From Actinomadura chibensis NBRC 106107 (GTDB lineage Bacteria > Actinomycetota > Actinomycetes > Streptosporangiales > Streptosporangiaceae): a DNA stretch of 64,000 nucleotides. The notes beneath the pieces are model-generated. The model ran no database searches. It worked only from the letters and a program-made list of their open reading frames with translations, and was not told the DNA's origin. Below, one piece after another: positions 51,715 to 60,195 of the stretch; position 1 is the first letter of the stretch; the number at the start of each line of letters is the position of its first letter. Where the stretch lies: the NCBI RefSeq assembly GCF_001552135.1, contig NZ_BCQP01000024.1, forward strand, positions 157,888 to 221,887, read 5' to 3'. Position numbers and translations under genes: made by a program.

Positions 51715-52824
51715 ATGCGCGATTTCGGTGGGATCGTGGAGCGGACGCCCGTCCGGGTGGTGCGGCCGGGGTCGGCGGACGAGGTCGCCGCCGCCGTCCG
51801 GGACGCCGCCGCGGACGGCCTGGAGGCGCTGCCGCGCGGCCTCGGGCATTCGACGTACGGCCAGTCGCTGACGTCCGGCGTGTCGCTCGACCTGCGCGGC
51901 CTGGCCGGGGTCGACGTCGTCGAGACGGGCGCGGCCGGCGACGGCGGCACGGCGGTGGCCGGGGCCGGGGCGAGCTGGCGCGAGGTCCTCGCGGCGACGC
52001 TGCCGCACGGGCTGGCGCCGCCGGTGCTGACCGACTACCTCGACCTGACCGTGGGCGGGACGCTCTCCGCGGGCGGCGTCGGCGGGACGTCGCACCGGTA
52101 CGGCACGCAGGGGGACAACGTCCGCGCGCTGGACGCCGTCGTCGGCGGGGAGGCGGTGCGCTGCTCGCCCGGCGTCCGTCCCGAGGTGTTCGACGCGGTG
52201 CTGGGCGGGGTCGGGCGGCACGGCGTGATCACGGCGGCGGAGCTGCGGCTCGTTCCGGCACCGGAGCGGGTGCTGTGCTGCACCATCCCGTGCCGGGACG
52301 CGGCGGACATGCTGCGCGTCCAGCGGGAGGTGCGGGCCGAGGAGGTGTCCGCCCGGATCAAGCCCGCCGACGACGGGTGGGCCTACGAGGTCAAGGCCGT
52401 CCTCCCAACGGACGGCGGCGAGCCGCCGCCCGGCACGGCCGAGACCGAGGAGCTCGCGTACTTCGACTTCTGCGACCGGATGCGTCCCGACGTGGCGGAA
52501 TTGATCGCGCTCGGCGAGTGGGCGCGGCCGCACCCGCAGGGGATGGTGTTCCTGCCGGTGTCGCGGGCGGCCGAGGTGATCGAGTCGACGATGGCGGAGA
52601 CGACCCCGGCCGACCTCGGGCTCAGCGGCATCATCCTGGTCAGGGTGGTGCGGTCCGGACGCGTTCCGGTGGCGGGCGGCGCGGCCGTCCTGTTCGGCAT
52701 GCTGCGCACGGCGTCGCCCGGGTGCGCGCCGGTCGAGGCGATGCTGGCCGCGAACCGGACGCTGCTCGACCGCGCCCGCGCCGTGGGCGGCGCCCGGTAC
52801 GCGGTCGACGCGGTCCCGTCCTGA
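51715..52824 (+). CDS. FAD-dependent oxidoreductase (PCMH/cytokinin-dehydrogenase-like)
   Basis: A 369-residue FAD-binding PCMH-type enzyme. Residues 1-190: VRPGSADEVAAAVRDAAADGLEALPRGLGHSTYGQSLTSGVSLDLRGL; GHST resembles the GHS sequence where FAD is attached in cytokinin dehydrogenases. Then VGGTLSAGGVGGTSHRYGTQGDNVRALDAV, the FAD-binding VGGTLS-GG loop. The C-terminal substrate domain is short compared with plant enzymes. Substrate unknown. Separated by a 92-base gap from the MarR gene. Confidence 0.82.
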   Translation: MRDFGGIVERTPVRVVRPGSADEVAAAVRDAAADGLEALPRGLGHSTYGQSLTSGVSLDLRGLAGVDVVETGAAGDGGTAVAGAGASWREVLAATLPHGLAPPVLTDYLDLTVGGTLSAGGVGGTSHRYGTQGDNVRALDAVVGGEAVRCSPGVRPEVFDAVLGGVGRHGVITAAELRLVPAPERVLCCTIPCRDAADMLRVQREVRAEEVSARIKPADDGWAYEVKAVLPTDGGEPPPGTAETEELAYFDFCDRMRPDVAELIALGEWARPHPQGMVFLPVSRAAEVIESTMAETTPADLGLSGIILVRVVRSGRVPVAGGAAVLFGMLRTASPGCAPVEAMLAANRTLLDRARAVGGARYAVDAVPS

Positions 52825-52857
52825 GCCGTGGGCGACCTCGCCCGGCCACAGGGCCGG

Positions 52858-53376
52858 TCACAGGGCGAGGGCGAGGACCTCCGCGCTGGGAAGGCCGGTG
52901 AGGGCCTTGCCCGGGACGAGGAGCTTCGAGCGCCGCAGGCCGCTGCCGATCACGACGCGGGACGCGGCGGCGACGGCCTCGTCCACGAGGATCGGCCAGC
53001 CCGCGGGGAGGCCGACCGGGGTGATGCCGCCGTACTCCATGCCGGTGAGGGACGTCGCGTCCGCCATCGGGGCGAAGGACGCCTTGCGGGCGCCGAGGCG
53101 CTTGCGGACGACGCCGTTCACGTCCGCGCGCCCGGTGGCGAGGATCATGCAGGCCGCGTAGCCGACCTCGCCGCCGCGCTTGGCGGCGACGACCACGCAG
53201 TTGGCGCTGGCGTCCAGCGGGACGGCATAGCGCTCGCAGAACGCGGCCGTGTCGGCCAGGTCGGGGTCGATCTCGGCGGTCTCGGCGTCCGGCACCGCGG
53301 CGAGCGCCGCCGCGACCGGGGCGGCGAGCAGGTCGGGGCGGTCGCCCGCCGGTCGCCAGTCGAGCTCGCCGAGCAT
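52858..53376 (-). CDS. YbaK/EbsC-family aminoacyl-tRNA deacylase
   Basis: A 172-residue YbaK-type editing domain. Seen: APVAAALAAVPDAETAEIDPDLADTAAFCERYAVPLDASANCVVVAAKRGGEVGYAACMILATGRADVNGVVRKRLGARKASFAPMADATSLTGMEYGGITPVGLP, family-typical with the conserved lysine (VVAAKRGG) and GxxPxG loop. It clears mischarged Cys- or Ala-tRNAs in trans. Start ATG 53376, with GAGGGGG six bases upstream; the longer frame adds 22 residues without domain support. Convergent with the FAD oxidase. Confidence 0.88.
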   Translation of the reverse strand: MLGELDWRPAGDRPDLLAAPVAAALAAVPDAETAEIDPDLADTAAFCERYAVPLDASANCVVVAAKRGGEVGYAACMILATGRADVNGVVRKRLGARKASFAPMADATSLTGMEYGGITPVGLPAGWPILVDEAVAAASRVVIGSGLRRSKLLVPGKALTGLPSAEVLALAL

Positions 53377-53462
53377 GCGCGTCCCCCTCTTGATCTCGGC
53401 CGGTGGCACCCCGAGCCTGTGGTCAGGGTCCCACCCTGCCACGGATCACCGGGAGGCGATAT

Positions 53463-53487
53463 GGTCCAGTGGATGAGCCAGTGGACC
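53463..53487. promoter_or_regulatory. Autoregulatory operator of the GntR gene
   Basis: GGTCCA (53463-53468) and TGGACC (53482-53487) form an inverted repeat, with CCAGTGGA repeated directly at 53466 and 53478. It ends 13 bases before the GTG start, in the promoter/leader. Confidence 0.65.
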
Positions 53488-53499
53488 TCTGGAGGCGCT

Positions 53500-54216
53500 G
53501 TGCCGCCCTCGCCCATTCCCCGCGACACGGTCGTGGACGCCCTCGTCGACCGGCTCCGCGACGACGTGCTGAGCGGCCGCTACCCGCCCGGCTCGTACCT
53601 GCCGCCGGAGCGGGAGCTCGCCGCCGGGTACGCGGTGACGCGGACGTCGCTGAAGCACGCGATCGTCCGGCTGGCGCAGGCGGGGCTGCTGGAGACGCGG
53701 CACGGGGTCGGGACGCGGGTCCGCGACTACGAGCGGCTCGGCGGCCCCGAGCTGCTGCCGATGCTGGTCAGCACGGTCGGCCCGGCCTGGATGCGGGAGG
53801 TCTTCGAGGTCCGCAGGGAGATCGGCGCGCATGTCGCGGGCAAGGCCGCCGCGCACGCCACGGCCGAGCACCGCGACCGCCTGCGGCGGCTCGCGGCGGT
53901 GCTGCGGGACGCCGAGGACGCCTCCACCGCGCAGCTCGCCGAGTGCGAGATCCACCGGGTGATCGCCGCCGCGACCGGGAACCGGGTCTACGGGTTCATG
54001 GTCAACGCCCTGCTGAACGCCTACCTGGCCGTCCGGGACGGGTTCGCGCACGCGTTCGCCGACCCCGCCGCCGCGGCCGCGCGGATCGCGCCGCTGGTCG
54101 ACGCGCTGTGCGCCGGGGACCCCGGCCGCGCCCGCGAGGCGGCGGCGGCCTACTTCACCGAGACCGAGGCGATCATGATCGCGGGACCGCGCCGTCCCGG
54201 CGGCGGGCGCGGCTAG
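53500..54216 (+). CDS. GntR-family (FadR-type) transcriptional regulator
   Basis: A 238-residue regulator. Winged helix at the N-terminus: RDTVVDALVDRLRDDVLSGRYPPGSYLPPERELAAGYAVTRTSLKHAIVRLAQAGLLETRHGVGTRVRDY. FadR/FCD-like all-helical effector domain: VFEVRREIGAHVAGKAAAHATAEHRDRLRRLAAVL, VIAAATGNRVYGFMVNALLNAYL. I start at GTG 53500 because GGAGG lies four bases upstream and the repeat operator precedes it. Convergent with the formaldehyde dehydrogenase. Confidence 0.88.
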   Translation: MPPSPIPRDTVVDALVDRLRDDVLSGRYPPGSYLPPERELAAGYAVTRTSLKHAIVRLAQAGLLETRHGVGTRVRDYERLGGPELLPMLVSTVGPAWMREVFEVRREIGAHVAGKAAAHATAEHRDRLRRLAAVLRDAEDASTAQLAECEIHRVIAAATGNRVYGFMVNALLNAYLAVRDGFAHAFADPAAAAARIAPLVDALCAGDPGRAREAAAAYFTETEAIMIAGPRRPGGGRG

Positions 54217-54220
54217 CTCG

Positions 54221-54249
54221 CGCTCCGTCCCGTCGGACGGGACGAAGCG
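54221..54249. terminator. Bidirectional terminator
   Basis: GTCCCGT CGG ACGGGAC at 54227-54243, extended to 54221-54249 with one mismatch. Between convergent genes. Confidence 0.75.
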
Positions 54250-54270
54250 GAGCCGCCCCCCTGGCTCCCT

Positions 54271-55485
54271 CTACGCGGCGTCGGCGAGCACGCCGTGCGG
54301 GTCGAGGATGTACTTGCGCGCCGCGCCCTTGTCGAACTCGGCGTACCCCTCGGGCGCCTGGTCGAGCGGGATGACCGCCGCGTTGACGTTCCGCGCGATC
54401 TGCACCTTGTCGTACAGGATCGACATCATGAGCTGCCGGTTGTAGCTCATCACCGGGCACTGCCCCGTGACGAAGTACAGCGACTTGGCCCAGCCGAGCC
54501 CGATCCGCAGGCCGAGCTGACCGATCTTCGCGTTCTCGTCCTCCGCGCCCGGGTCGCCCGTGACGTAGAGGCCGGGGATGCCGAGCCCGCCCGCGGCGCG
54601 GGTGATGTCCATCAGCGTGTTGAGGACGGTCGCGGGCTGCTCCCCCGTCGACCCCTTCGGCCCGTGGCCGCGCGCCTCGAACCCGACGCAGTCGACCGCC
54701 GCGTCCACCTCGCCGACGCCGAGGATCTGCTCGATCTGCTCGGACACGTCGTCGTGCTGGGACAGGTCGATCGTCTCGCAGCCGAACTCGCGCGCCTGCC
54801 CGAGGCGCCCCTCGTTCATGTCGCCGACGATCACGACGGCGGCGCCGAGGACGTGGCACGCGGTGGCGCAGGCGAGCCCGACCGGGCCCGCGCCCGCCAC
54901 GTACACGGTGGAGCCCGTGGTCACGCCCGCCGTGTAGGCGCCGTGGTAGCCGGTCGGGAAGATGTCCGACAGCATGGCCAGGTCTTCGAGCTTCGCCATG
55001 ACCGTGTCGCGGTCGGCGGGGAACTTGAGCAGGTTGAAGTCGGCGTACGGGACGACCGCGTACCGCGCCTGCCCGCCGTGCCAGCCGCCCATGTCGACGT
55101 ACCCGTAGGCGGCGCCCGGACGGTCCCGGTTGACGTTCTCGCACACGCCGGTGTGGCGCTCCTTGCAGTTGCGGCAGCGTCCGCAGGCGATGTTGAACGG
55201 GACGCTGACGAGGTCGCCCTCCTTGATGAACTCGACGTCCCTGCCGGTCTCGATCACCTCGCCGGTGATCTCGTGGCCGAGCGTGAGCCCGGCGGGGGCG
55301 GTGGTCCGGCCGCGCACCATGTGCTGGTCGGACCCGCAGATGTTGGTGGCCAGTACCTTGAGGATGACGCCGTGCTGCAGCTTGCGGCCGTTCTGCTCGG
55401 CCAGTTCGAGCTTCGGGAAGTCCAGGTCCTCGACCGTGACCTCGCCGGGCCGCTGGTACACGACGCCTCGGTTGGTGTCCGCCAC
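54271..55485 (-). CDS. fdhA: Glutathione-independent formaldehyde dehydrogenase
   Basis: A 404-residue zinc-dependent medium-chain dehydrogenase. Catalytic zinc ligands in ICGSDQHM and GLTLGHEITGEV, structural zinc cysteines CGRCRNCKERHTGVC, NAD Rossmann VAGAGPVGLACATACHVLG, and the long insertion regions SIGVGEVDAAVDCVGFEARGHG...IPGLYVTGDPGAEDENAKIGQLGLRIGLGWAKS characteristic of the glutathione-independent enzyme (about 400 residues). Oxidises formaldehyde to formate with bound NAD. GTG 55485 after GGAGGGAGGGG. Single gene with a hairpin behind it. Confidence 0.92.
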   Translation of the reverse strand: MADTNRGVVYQRPGEVTVEDLDFPKLELAEQNGRKLQHGVILKVLATNICGSDQHMVRGRTTAPAGLTLGHEITGEVIETGRDVEFIKEGDLVSVPFNIACGRCRNCKERHTGVCENVNRDRPGAAYGYVDMGGWHGGQARYAVVPYADFNLLKFPADRDTVMAKLEDLAMLSDIFPTGYHGAYTAGVTTGSTVYVAGAGPVGLACATACHVLGAAVVIVGDMNEGRLGQAREFGCETIDLSQHDDVSEQIEQILGVGEVDAAVDCVGFEARGHGPKGSTGEQPATVLNTLMDITRAAGGLGIPGLYVTGDPGAEDENAKIGQLGLRIGLGWAKSLYFVTGQCPVMSYNRQLMMSILYDKVQIARNVNAAVIPLDQAPEGYAEFDKGAARKYILDPHGVLADAA

Positions 55486-55540
55486 GACCCCTCCCTCCGC
55501 GTTTGAGGATCGTCCGGAACCCCTACCCGATTTATTGCTG

Positions 55541-56212
55541 TTAGTCCGATTCTCTGGCGGACGGTTCCGAGCCCAGATACCGCAGGACGGCGAGGACGCG
55601 GCGGCTGTACCCGGTCGCGTGCGACAGGTCGAGCTTGTCGAAGATCGCGTTGACGTGCTTCTCCACGGCGCTCTGCGAGACGTGCAGGTTCGCGGCGATC
55701 GACGCGTTGGTGTGGCCCTGCGCCATGGCGCCGAGGACGTCCCGCTCGCGCGGGGTCAGCCGGGAGAGCGGGTCGTCCCGCGCGCCGTGCGCGGCGAGCA
55801 GCCGCCGCACCACCTCCGGGTCGAACGCCGCGCCGCCCGCGCCGACCCGGTCGAGCGCGTCGAGGAACTCGTCGACCTGGGCTACCCGGTCCTTCAGCAG
55901 GTAGCCGACCCCGGCGGTGTCCGCGGTGATCAGCTCGGCGGCGTAGCGCTTCTCCACGTACTGGGACAGGACGAGCACGCCGACGTCCGGCCAGCGCCGC
56001 CTGATCTCCAGCGCGGCGCGCAGGCCCTCGTCGGTGTGCGTCGGCGGCATCCGGACGTCCACGACGACGACGTCCGGCGGACCGGCGGCCACCGCGGCGA
56101 GCAGCGCGTCGCCGTCCCCGACCGCCGCCGCGACCGCGTGCCCCTCCTCTGCCAGCAGCCGGACGAGGCCCTCGCGGAGGAGCGTCGAGTCCTCGGCCAG
56201 CATCACCCGCAC
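55541..56212 (-). CDS. NarL/LuxR-family response regulator
   Basis: A 223-residue response regulator. Receiver: MRVMLAEDSTLLREGLVRLL (acidic pocket), VVVVDVRMPPTHTDEGLRAALEIRRRWP with phospho-acceptor aspartate in VVDVR, VLVLSQYVEKRYA (Thr/Ser switch), GYLLKDRV lysine. LuxR helix-turn-helix: LTPRERDVLGAMAQGHTNASIAANLHVSQSAVEKHVNAIFDKL. Follows the kinase by seven bases. Start GTG 56212 lies in the 17-bp tandem duplication. Confidence 0.92.
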   Translation of the reverse strand: MRVMLAEDSTLLREGLVRLLAEEGHAVAAAVGDGDALLAAVAAGPPDVVVVDVRMPPTHTDEGLRAALEIRRRWPDVGVLVLSQYVEKRYAAELITADTAGVGYLLKDRVAQVDEFLDALDRVGAGGAAFDPEVVRRLLAAHGARDDPLSRLTPRERDVLGAMAQGHTNASIAANLHVSQSAVEKHVNAIFDKLDLSHATGYSRRVLAVLRYLGSEPSARESD

Positions 56213-56234
56213 GGCAGCATCACCCGCACGGCAG
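56201..56234. repeat. 17-bp tandem duplication at the kinase/regulator junction
   Basis: CATCACCCGCACGGCAG occurs twice head to tail (56201-56217, 56218-56234). The left copy lies at the regulator start, the right copy at the kinase end. Confidence 0.8.
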
Positions 56235-57407
56235 TTCCGCGGTGATCACGGTCGGGCCGCCGGGCGGGCTGTGCACGGCGAACTCGCCGTCCAGCGCGGC
56301 GACCCTGCGGGCGAGGCCCGCGAGCCCGCCGCCCGCCGGGTCGGCCCCGCCGGAGCCGTCGTCCTCGATGCGCACGCCGATCATTGTGGCCGACCCGGTG
56401 ACGTCCACCGTCACCCGGCTCGCGCCGGAGTGCTTGGCGGCGTTCGTGACCGCCTCGCAGACGACGAAGTACGCGGCGGTCTCGACCGCGCGCGGCGGGC
56501 GGCCCGGCACGGCGTAGCCGATCCCCACCGGCAGCGGGGACCGCTCGGCGACCGTCTCCAGCGCGGCGCGCAGGCCCTCGCCGTCCAGCGCGGCCGGGTA
56601 GACGCGCCAGGCGACCTCCCGCAGGTCCTCCAGGGCGCGGCCCGACTCCTCGTGGGCCTGCCGGAGCAGGTCGGCGGCGCGGTCGGCGTCCCCGGCGCGG
56701 CGGGCGCGGCCGATCAGCATGCCGAGCGCCACGAGCCGCTGCTGGACGCCGTCGTGCAGGTCGCGCTCGATGCGGCGGCGCTCGTCGTCGACCGCGTCCA
56801 CGACCTGGGCCCGGGTGACCGAGAGCCGCGCGATGCGGCGCTCGTACTCCTCCAGCGGGCTCGGGCCGAGGCAGCGGCGGGCGACCGTCCGCTCCAGCGC
56901 CGCGACCCCGACCAGGCCCTGGACGGCCAGGAACAGCAGGACCAGCCCGAACACGGCCGTGTAGGCGACGATCCACGGGGTCGGCGGGATGCCGTCCATG
57001 TAGTCGCCGGTGATCCACCAGCTCGCGGCCAGCTCCGCCGCCAGCGCGGCGCCGTAGCCGATGAGGAACAGGATCACGCCGCCGAGCAGCCCGACCGGCA
57101 CCCGCAGGACGAGGTACGCCAGCGCCCGCAGCGGCCCGTAGTCGGCCGGACCGCGCTCGCCGAGGAACGCCCCGAGGCGCCGGCGCTCCAGTTCGGCGGC
57201 GGCGCGGGCGGCGTCGGCGACGATCCCCGGGACGGTCCGGCGGCCGCGCGAGAACGCCAGCGAGTAGGCCGTCAGCAGCGCCGCCGCGGCCAGCAGGACC
57301 AGTTCCGCGCCCGCCGTCGCCGCGCCCAGCAGCAGGCCGACCGCGACCCGCGCGGCCGTGCGCGCGGGTCGGCGGCGGGCGCCGCGGGCGTCAGAAGATG
57401 CGATCAC
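56220..57407 (-). CDS. NarL-type sensor histidine kinase
   Basis: A 395-residue HisKA_3 kinase. N-terminal membrane region: AVGLLLGAATAGAELVLLAAAALLTAYSLAFSR, LAYLVLRVPVGLLGGVILFLIGYGAALAAELAASWWITG, TPWIVAYTAVFGLVLLFLAVQG. Phospho-acceptor ERRRIERDLHDGVQQRLVALGMLIGRA. HATPase: ARAVETAAYFVVCEAVTNAAKHSGASRV, IEDDGSGGADPAGGGLAGLARRVAALDGEF. Partners the regulator at 55541-56212. GTG start 57407; overlaps dedA by 17 bases, so dedA, kinase and regulator are probably one operon. Signal unknown. Confidence 0.92.
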   Translation of the reverse strand: MIASSDARGARRRPARTAARVAVGLLLGAATAGAELVLLAAAALLTAYSLAFSRGRRTVPGIVADAARAAAELERRRLGAFLGERGPADYGPLRALAYLVLRVPVGLLGGVILFLIGYGAALAAELAASWWITGDYMDGIPPTPWIVAYTAVFGLVLLFLAVQGLVGVAALERTVARRCLGPSPLEEYERRIARLSVTRAQVVDAVDDERRRIERDLHDGVQQRLVALGMLIGRARRAGDADRAADLLRQAHEESGRALEDLREVAWRVYPAALDGEGLRAALETVAERSPLPVGIGYAVPGRPPRAVETAAYFVVCEAVTNAAKHSGASRVTVDVTGSATMIGVRIEDDGSGGADPAGGGLAGLARRVAALDGEFAVHSPPGGPTVITAELPCG

Positions 57408-58086
57408 GTTCGAACTCTCGTGTCCCCGCCCGATGCCCTCCGGTCCGCCGTCCCTTCACGATACGCACGGCGGCGAACGCCGCGACCGCGGCGGCGGCGA
57501 GGGCCAGCACCGCCTTGGAGTACACGCCGACGTACTCCTCGACCGTCCGCCAGTTGTCGCCGAGCCCGTACCCGGCCAGCACGAACGCCGTGTTCCACAG
57601 CAGGCTGCCGAGGCCGGTGTAGAGCAGGAACGTCGCCATCCGCATCCGCTCCACCCCCGCCGGGACGGACACCAGGCTGCGGAAGATCGGGATCATGCGG
57701 CCGAGGAACACCGCCTTGGCGCCGTGCCGCGCGAACCACGCCTCCGTCCGGTCGAGGTCGGAGAGCTTCACGAGCGGCAGCCACGCCACCAGCGCGCGGA
57801 CGCGGTCGCGCCCGATCAGCGCGCCGACGCCGTAGAGGGCGAGCGCTCCGGCGAGGCTGCCGAGGGTCGTCCAGAGCAGGGCCGCCGCGAGGCTCATCCG
57901 GCCCTGCGCGGCGGTGAACCCGGCCAGCGGGAGGATCACCTCGCTCGGCAGCGGCGGGAACAGGTTCTCCAGCGCGATCGCGAGCCCCGCGCCGGGCGCG
58001 CCGAGCCTGTCCATGAGGTCGGTCGCCCAGCCCGCGATGCCGCCCGCGGGCTCGGCCCCGGACGCCGCGTACACCGTTTCGATCAT
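57391..58086 (-). CDS. DedA-family membrane protein
   Basis: A 231-residue DedA protein, a polytopic flippase-like family (undecaprenyl-phosphate or phospholipid handling in other bacteria). GLAIALENLFPPLPSEVILPLAGFTAAQG, TLGSLAGALALYGVGALIGRDRV, DLDRTEAWFARHGAKAVFLGRMIPIFRSLVSVPAGVERM, and C-terminal TM LLYTGLGSLLWNTAFVLAGYGLGDNW. Conserved acidic and arginine residues (LGRMIPIFRS) seen. Start ATG 58086. First gene of the operon with the two-component pair. Confidence 0.9.
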   Translation of the reverse strand: MIETVYAASGAEPAGGIAGWATDLMDRLGAPGAGLAIALENLFPPLPSEVILPLAGFTAAQGRMSLAAALLWTTLGSLAGALALYGVGALIGRDRVRALVAWLPLVKLSDLDRTEAWFARHGAKAVFLGRMIPIFRSLVSVPAGVERMRMATFLLYTGLGSLLWNTAFVLAGYGLGDNWRTVEEYVGVYSKAVLALAAAAVAAFAAVRIVKGRRTGGHRAGTREFERDRIF

Positions 58087-58543
58087 GCTTCGACGCTAGG
58101 AACCGGGCGGGGCCGCCACCATGGAGCGCGCCGCCGGACCGTCCGGCCGCGCGCCGCACCCCCGGCCTGCGGAAAACCACACCCCGCGCCCCGCCGGGCG
58201 GGCCGTCCGGCGGGGCGCGGGCCGGGCGCCGCGCCCGCGCCCGGACGGCCGGAGGCGGCCCGGACGGTGGCCGCTCCCGGCCGTGCGGACCGAGCCGGAT
58301 TCAGCGGAGAGTGAAACCCGGTCCGCCCGGGACGGGGGTCCCTGGACGCCCGGAACCCCGGTTCTCGCAGGCAGCGGGCCCTGCGGACGCCCGTTTCGGA
58401 CATCGTCCGCGGTCAGCCGACCTGTAAAGAATCTTTATAGATCGACTTTTCCGTTAAGACCCTTTCTTGTAGCGTTCGCAGCGTTTTGTGAAGCGAATTC
58501 GTGAACAGACATTCCCGCCACAAGATCGTATAAGGACGCCGCG
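58087..58543. other. Intergenic with promoter of the membrane-protein gene
   Basis: The left part is GC-rich and featureless. From about 58420 it is AT-richer: GTAAAGAATC, CGTTAAG and GTAGCGTTC, elements that recur before 59180 (GTAAAGAATC, CGTTAAG) and 59731 (GTAGCGTTC). Probably a shared promoter type. Confidence 0.5.
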
Positions 58544-59041
58544 ATGCCCCTGGCGACCAGCCTGGCCGCGGCCGCGCTCCTCGGCCTGCTGACCTTCCTG
58601 GCCACCACGCGGCGCGGCCTGCGCGAAGAACGCCCCCGCGAGGGGCACCCCGAGTCCCTGACGGCCGTCCTCGGACCGGGCGACGAGGAGTACCTCGCAT
58701 GGCTGGCCGACCACCATTGGCCCGGCGACGAGTACCTCGACCTGGAGCACGAATGGGCGGAGGAACTGGAGCACGCCGAGACGCCCGGGTGCTACGTCTC
58801 GCCGCTGTGCCCCCAGTGCAACCTCCGGCGCGAGGACGTCTGGCCGTGCCCGAACTGCGGGCGGCTGCTGCACCCGTCCTGCGGGCACGGGATGCGGCGG
58901 CGGCAGGTCGAGCGCCCCTACCGCACCCATGCCACCAGCTCGGACGCGGTCATCGCCGAGTGGATCTGCACCGGCTGCACGTCGGTCGTCGGCCTGGACG
59001 TGGACCACGGCGACGAGCCTGACGGGGGTCTCTTGCGGTGA
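58544..59041 (+). CDS. Membrane-anchored protein with DEEYLA motif and cysteine cluster
   Basis: A 165-residue protein with no named family. N-terminal TM LATSLAAAALLGLLTFLATT, then HPESLTAVLGPGDEEYLAWLADHHWPGDEYLDLEHEWAEELE. The C-terminal half carries CPQCNLRREDVWPCPNCGRLLHPSCGHGM and CTGCTS, a zinc-ribbon-like set. The first half is paralogous to the protein at 59731-60006, which lacks the cysteine part. AAGGA lies seven bases before ATG 58544. Possibly a membrane adaptor; function unknown. Confidence 0.7.
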   Translation: MPLATSLAAAALLGLLTFLATTRRGLREERPREGHPESLTAVLGPGDEEYLAWLADHHWPGDEYLDLEHEWAEELEHAETPGCYVSPLCPQCNLRREDVWPCPNCGRLLHPSCGHGMRRRQVERPYRTHATSSDAVIAEWICTGCTSVVGLDVDHGDEPDGGLLR

Positions 59042-59179
59042 AAACCGGCTAGTTGCCCCATCTTGTCCGGCTTCACACGTTAAGTACGGTAAAGAATCCC
59101 TCATCCACTTGCATATTTCGGACGAGCAGCGGCAGGCTGCATCTATGTCCTTAATCACTGGGGACACGTGGAGGACCCT

Positions 59180-59389
59180 GTGACCGCTCAACCCGACTCG
59201 ATCTGCCGCCACGAGCCGCACTGCCCGGCTCCCGACGCCCTCGACCGCGAGGCCGCGCGCACCGTCGCCAGCCACCCGGAACAGGGCTGGAGCCTGCTCT
59301 GCAACGGCATCGTCGTCTTCGAGGACACGGGCGAGCTGCTGCCGGACGGCCGGGTCATCGCCCCGCACCGTCCGAGCACCGCCGCCTAG
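59180..59389 (+). CDS. DUF5999-family small protein
   Basis: A 69-residue protein of the conserved actinomycete DUF5999 type: CRHEPHCPAPDALDREAARTVASHPEQGWSLLCNGIVVFEDTGELLPDGRVIAPHRP. Two cysteine pairs (CRHEPHC, LLC) may bind metal. GTG 59180 with GGAGG five bases upstream is better than the longer GTG 59168. Lies between the two paralogous membrane genes and shares promoter motifs with the first. Function unknown. Confidence 0.85.
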   Translation: MTAQPDSICRHEPHCPAPDALDREAARTVASHPEQGWSLLCNGIVVFEDTGELLPDGRVIAPHRPSTAA

Positions 59390-59730
59390 CCTCCACGACG
59401 ACCACCTGATCATTTCGCCGGGCTCGGCCCGGCCCGCTCCGGCGTGCCCGGAAACATCCGGTCCGGACGCCGGAGCTCACCCCTGCCCGCGTGTCGCGGC
59501 GCCCCCGCGGGACGATCACGTCCAGCCTGGGAGAGGGGCCTTACCGGAAGTCCTGGCCGAACCTGGCCGGGCCCGTGCCGTACGCGCGTCCACATGAGGC
59601 TTCGGGGGTCTGGTATGCCCGGCGATCCGCATGTCGGGCTCCCATCCGGCGGGGTCCCCCGGTAGCGTTCACTTGTTTCGCTACTTACGCAAGAATCATG
59701 TGGAACTCGACCGCGAAAGGACGGTGTGGC
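59390..59730. other. Intergenic, promoter of the second membrane gene
   Basis: No gene in this 341-base stretch. GTAGCGTTC and AAGAATC before 59731 resemble elements upstream of 58544. Confidence 0.4.
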
Positions 59731-60006
59731 GTGATCACAGTCCTGGTCCTCGTGTCCCTGGTCGCCCTGTTCGGTCTGTGCATGCCGAACCTGCTCCGCC
59801 CCATGCCCGTAGGACCGTCGCACGATCCACCGTCGGACGGCGCGCCCGCCGTCCATCCCGAGTCGATGACCGCCGAACTCGACCCCGTCGACGAGGAGTA
59901 CCTCGCCTTCCTCGCCGACGAGCTCTGGCCCGAGGACGAGTACCTCGAACCCGAGCCCAGCACCGACGGCGAGGAGGAATCCGGCGGCAGCGGCATGCTC
60001 CTGTGA
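59731..60006 (+). CDS. Small membrane protein with DEEYLA motif
   Basis: A 91-residue protein. TM segment VITVLVLVSLVALFGLCM, then HPESMTAELDPVDEEYLAFLADELWPEDEYLEPEP. It shares HPESxTAxLxPxDEEYLAxLADxxWPxDEYL with the 58544 protein and so is its paralogue minus the cysteine domain. Start GTG 59731 with AAAGGA about nine bases upstream. Unknown function; the acidic motif repeats (DEEYLA, DEYLE) suggest a docking site. Confidence 0.65.
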   Translation: MITVLVLVSLVALFGLCMPNLLRPMPVGPSHDPPSDGAPAVHPESMTAELDPVDEEYLAFLADELWPEDEYLEPEPSTDGEEESGGSGMLL

Positions 60007-60195
60007 CGCTCCGGGCCCCGCCCGCTCCGCCCGGAGCACGTCCGCCCGCGCCGCGTCCGACCGGCGCGTCGACCAGGTCGATCCGCGGCGGGCACTCTTC
60101 CACGCGACGCCCGCCGAAGTGCGCGGCGCGCCTCGAACACACCGAGACGCCGGAGGCACGGGGGGCCGGGCGAGCCGCGAGTAAGCGCGGCGTGT

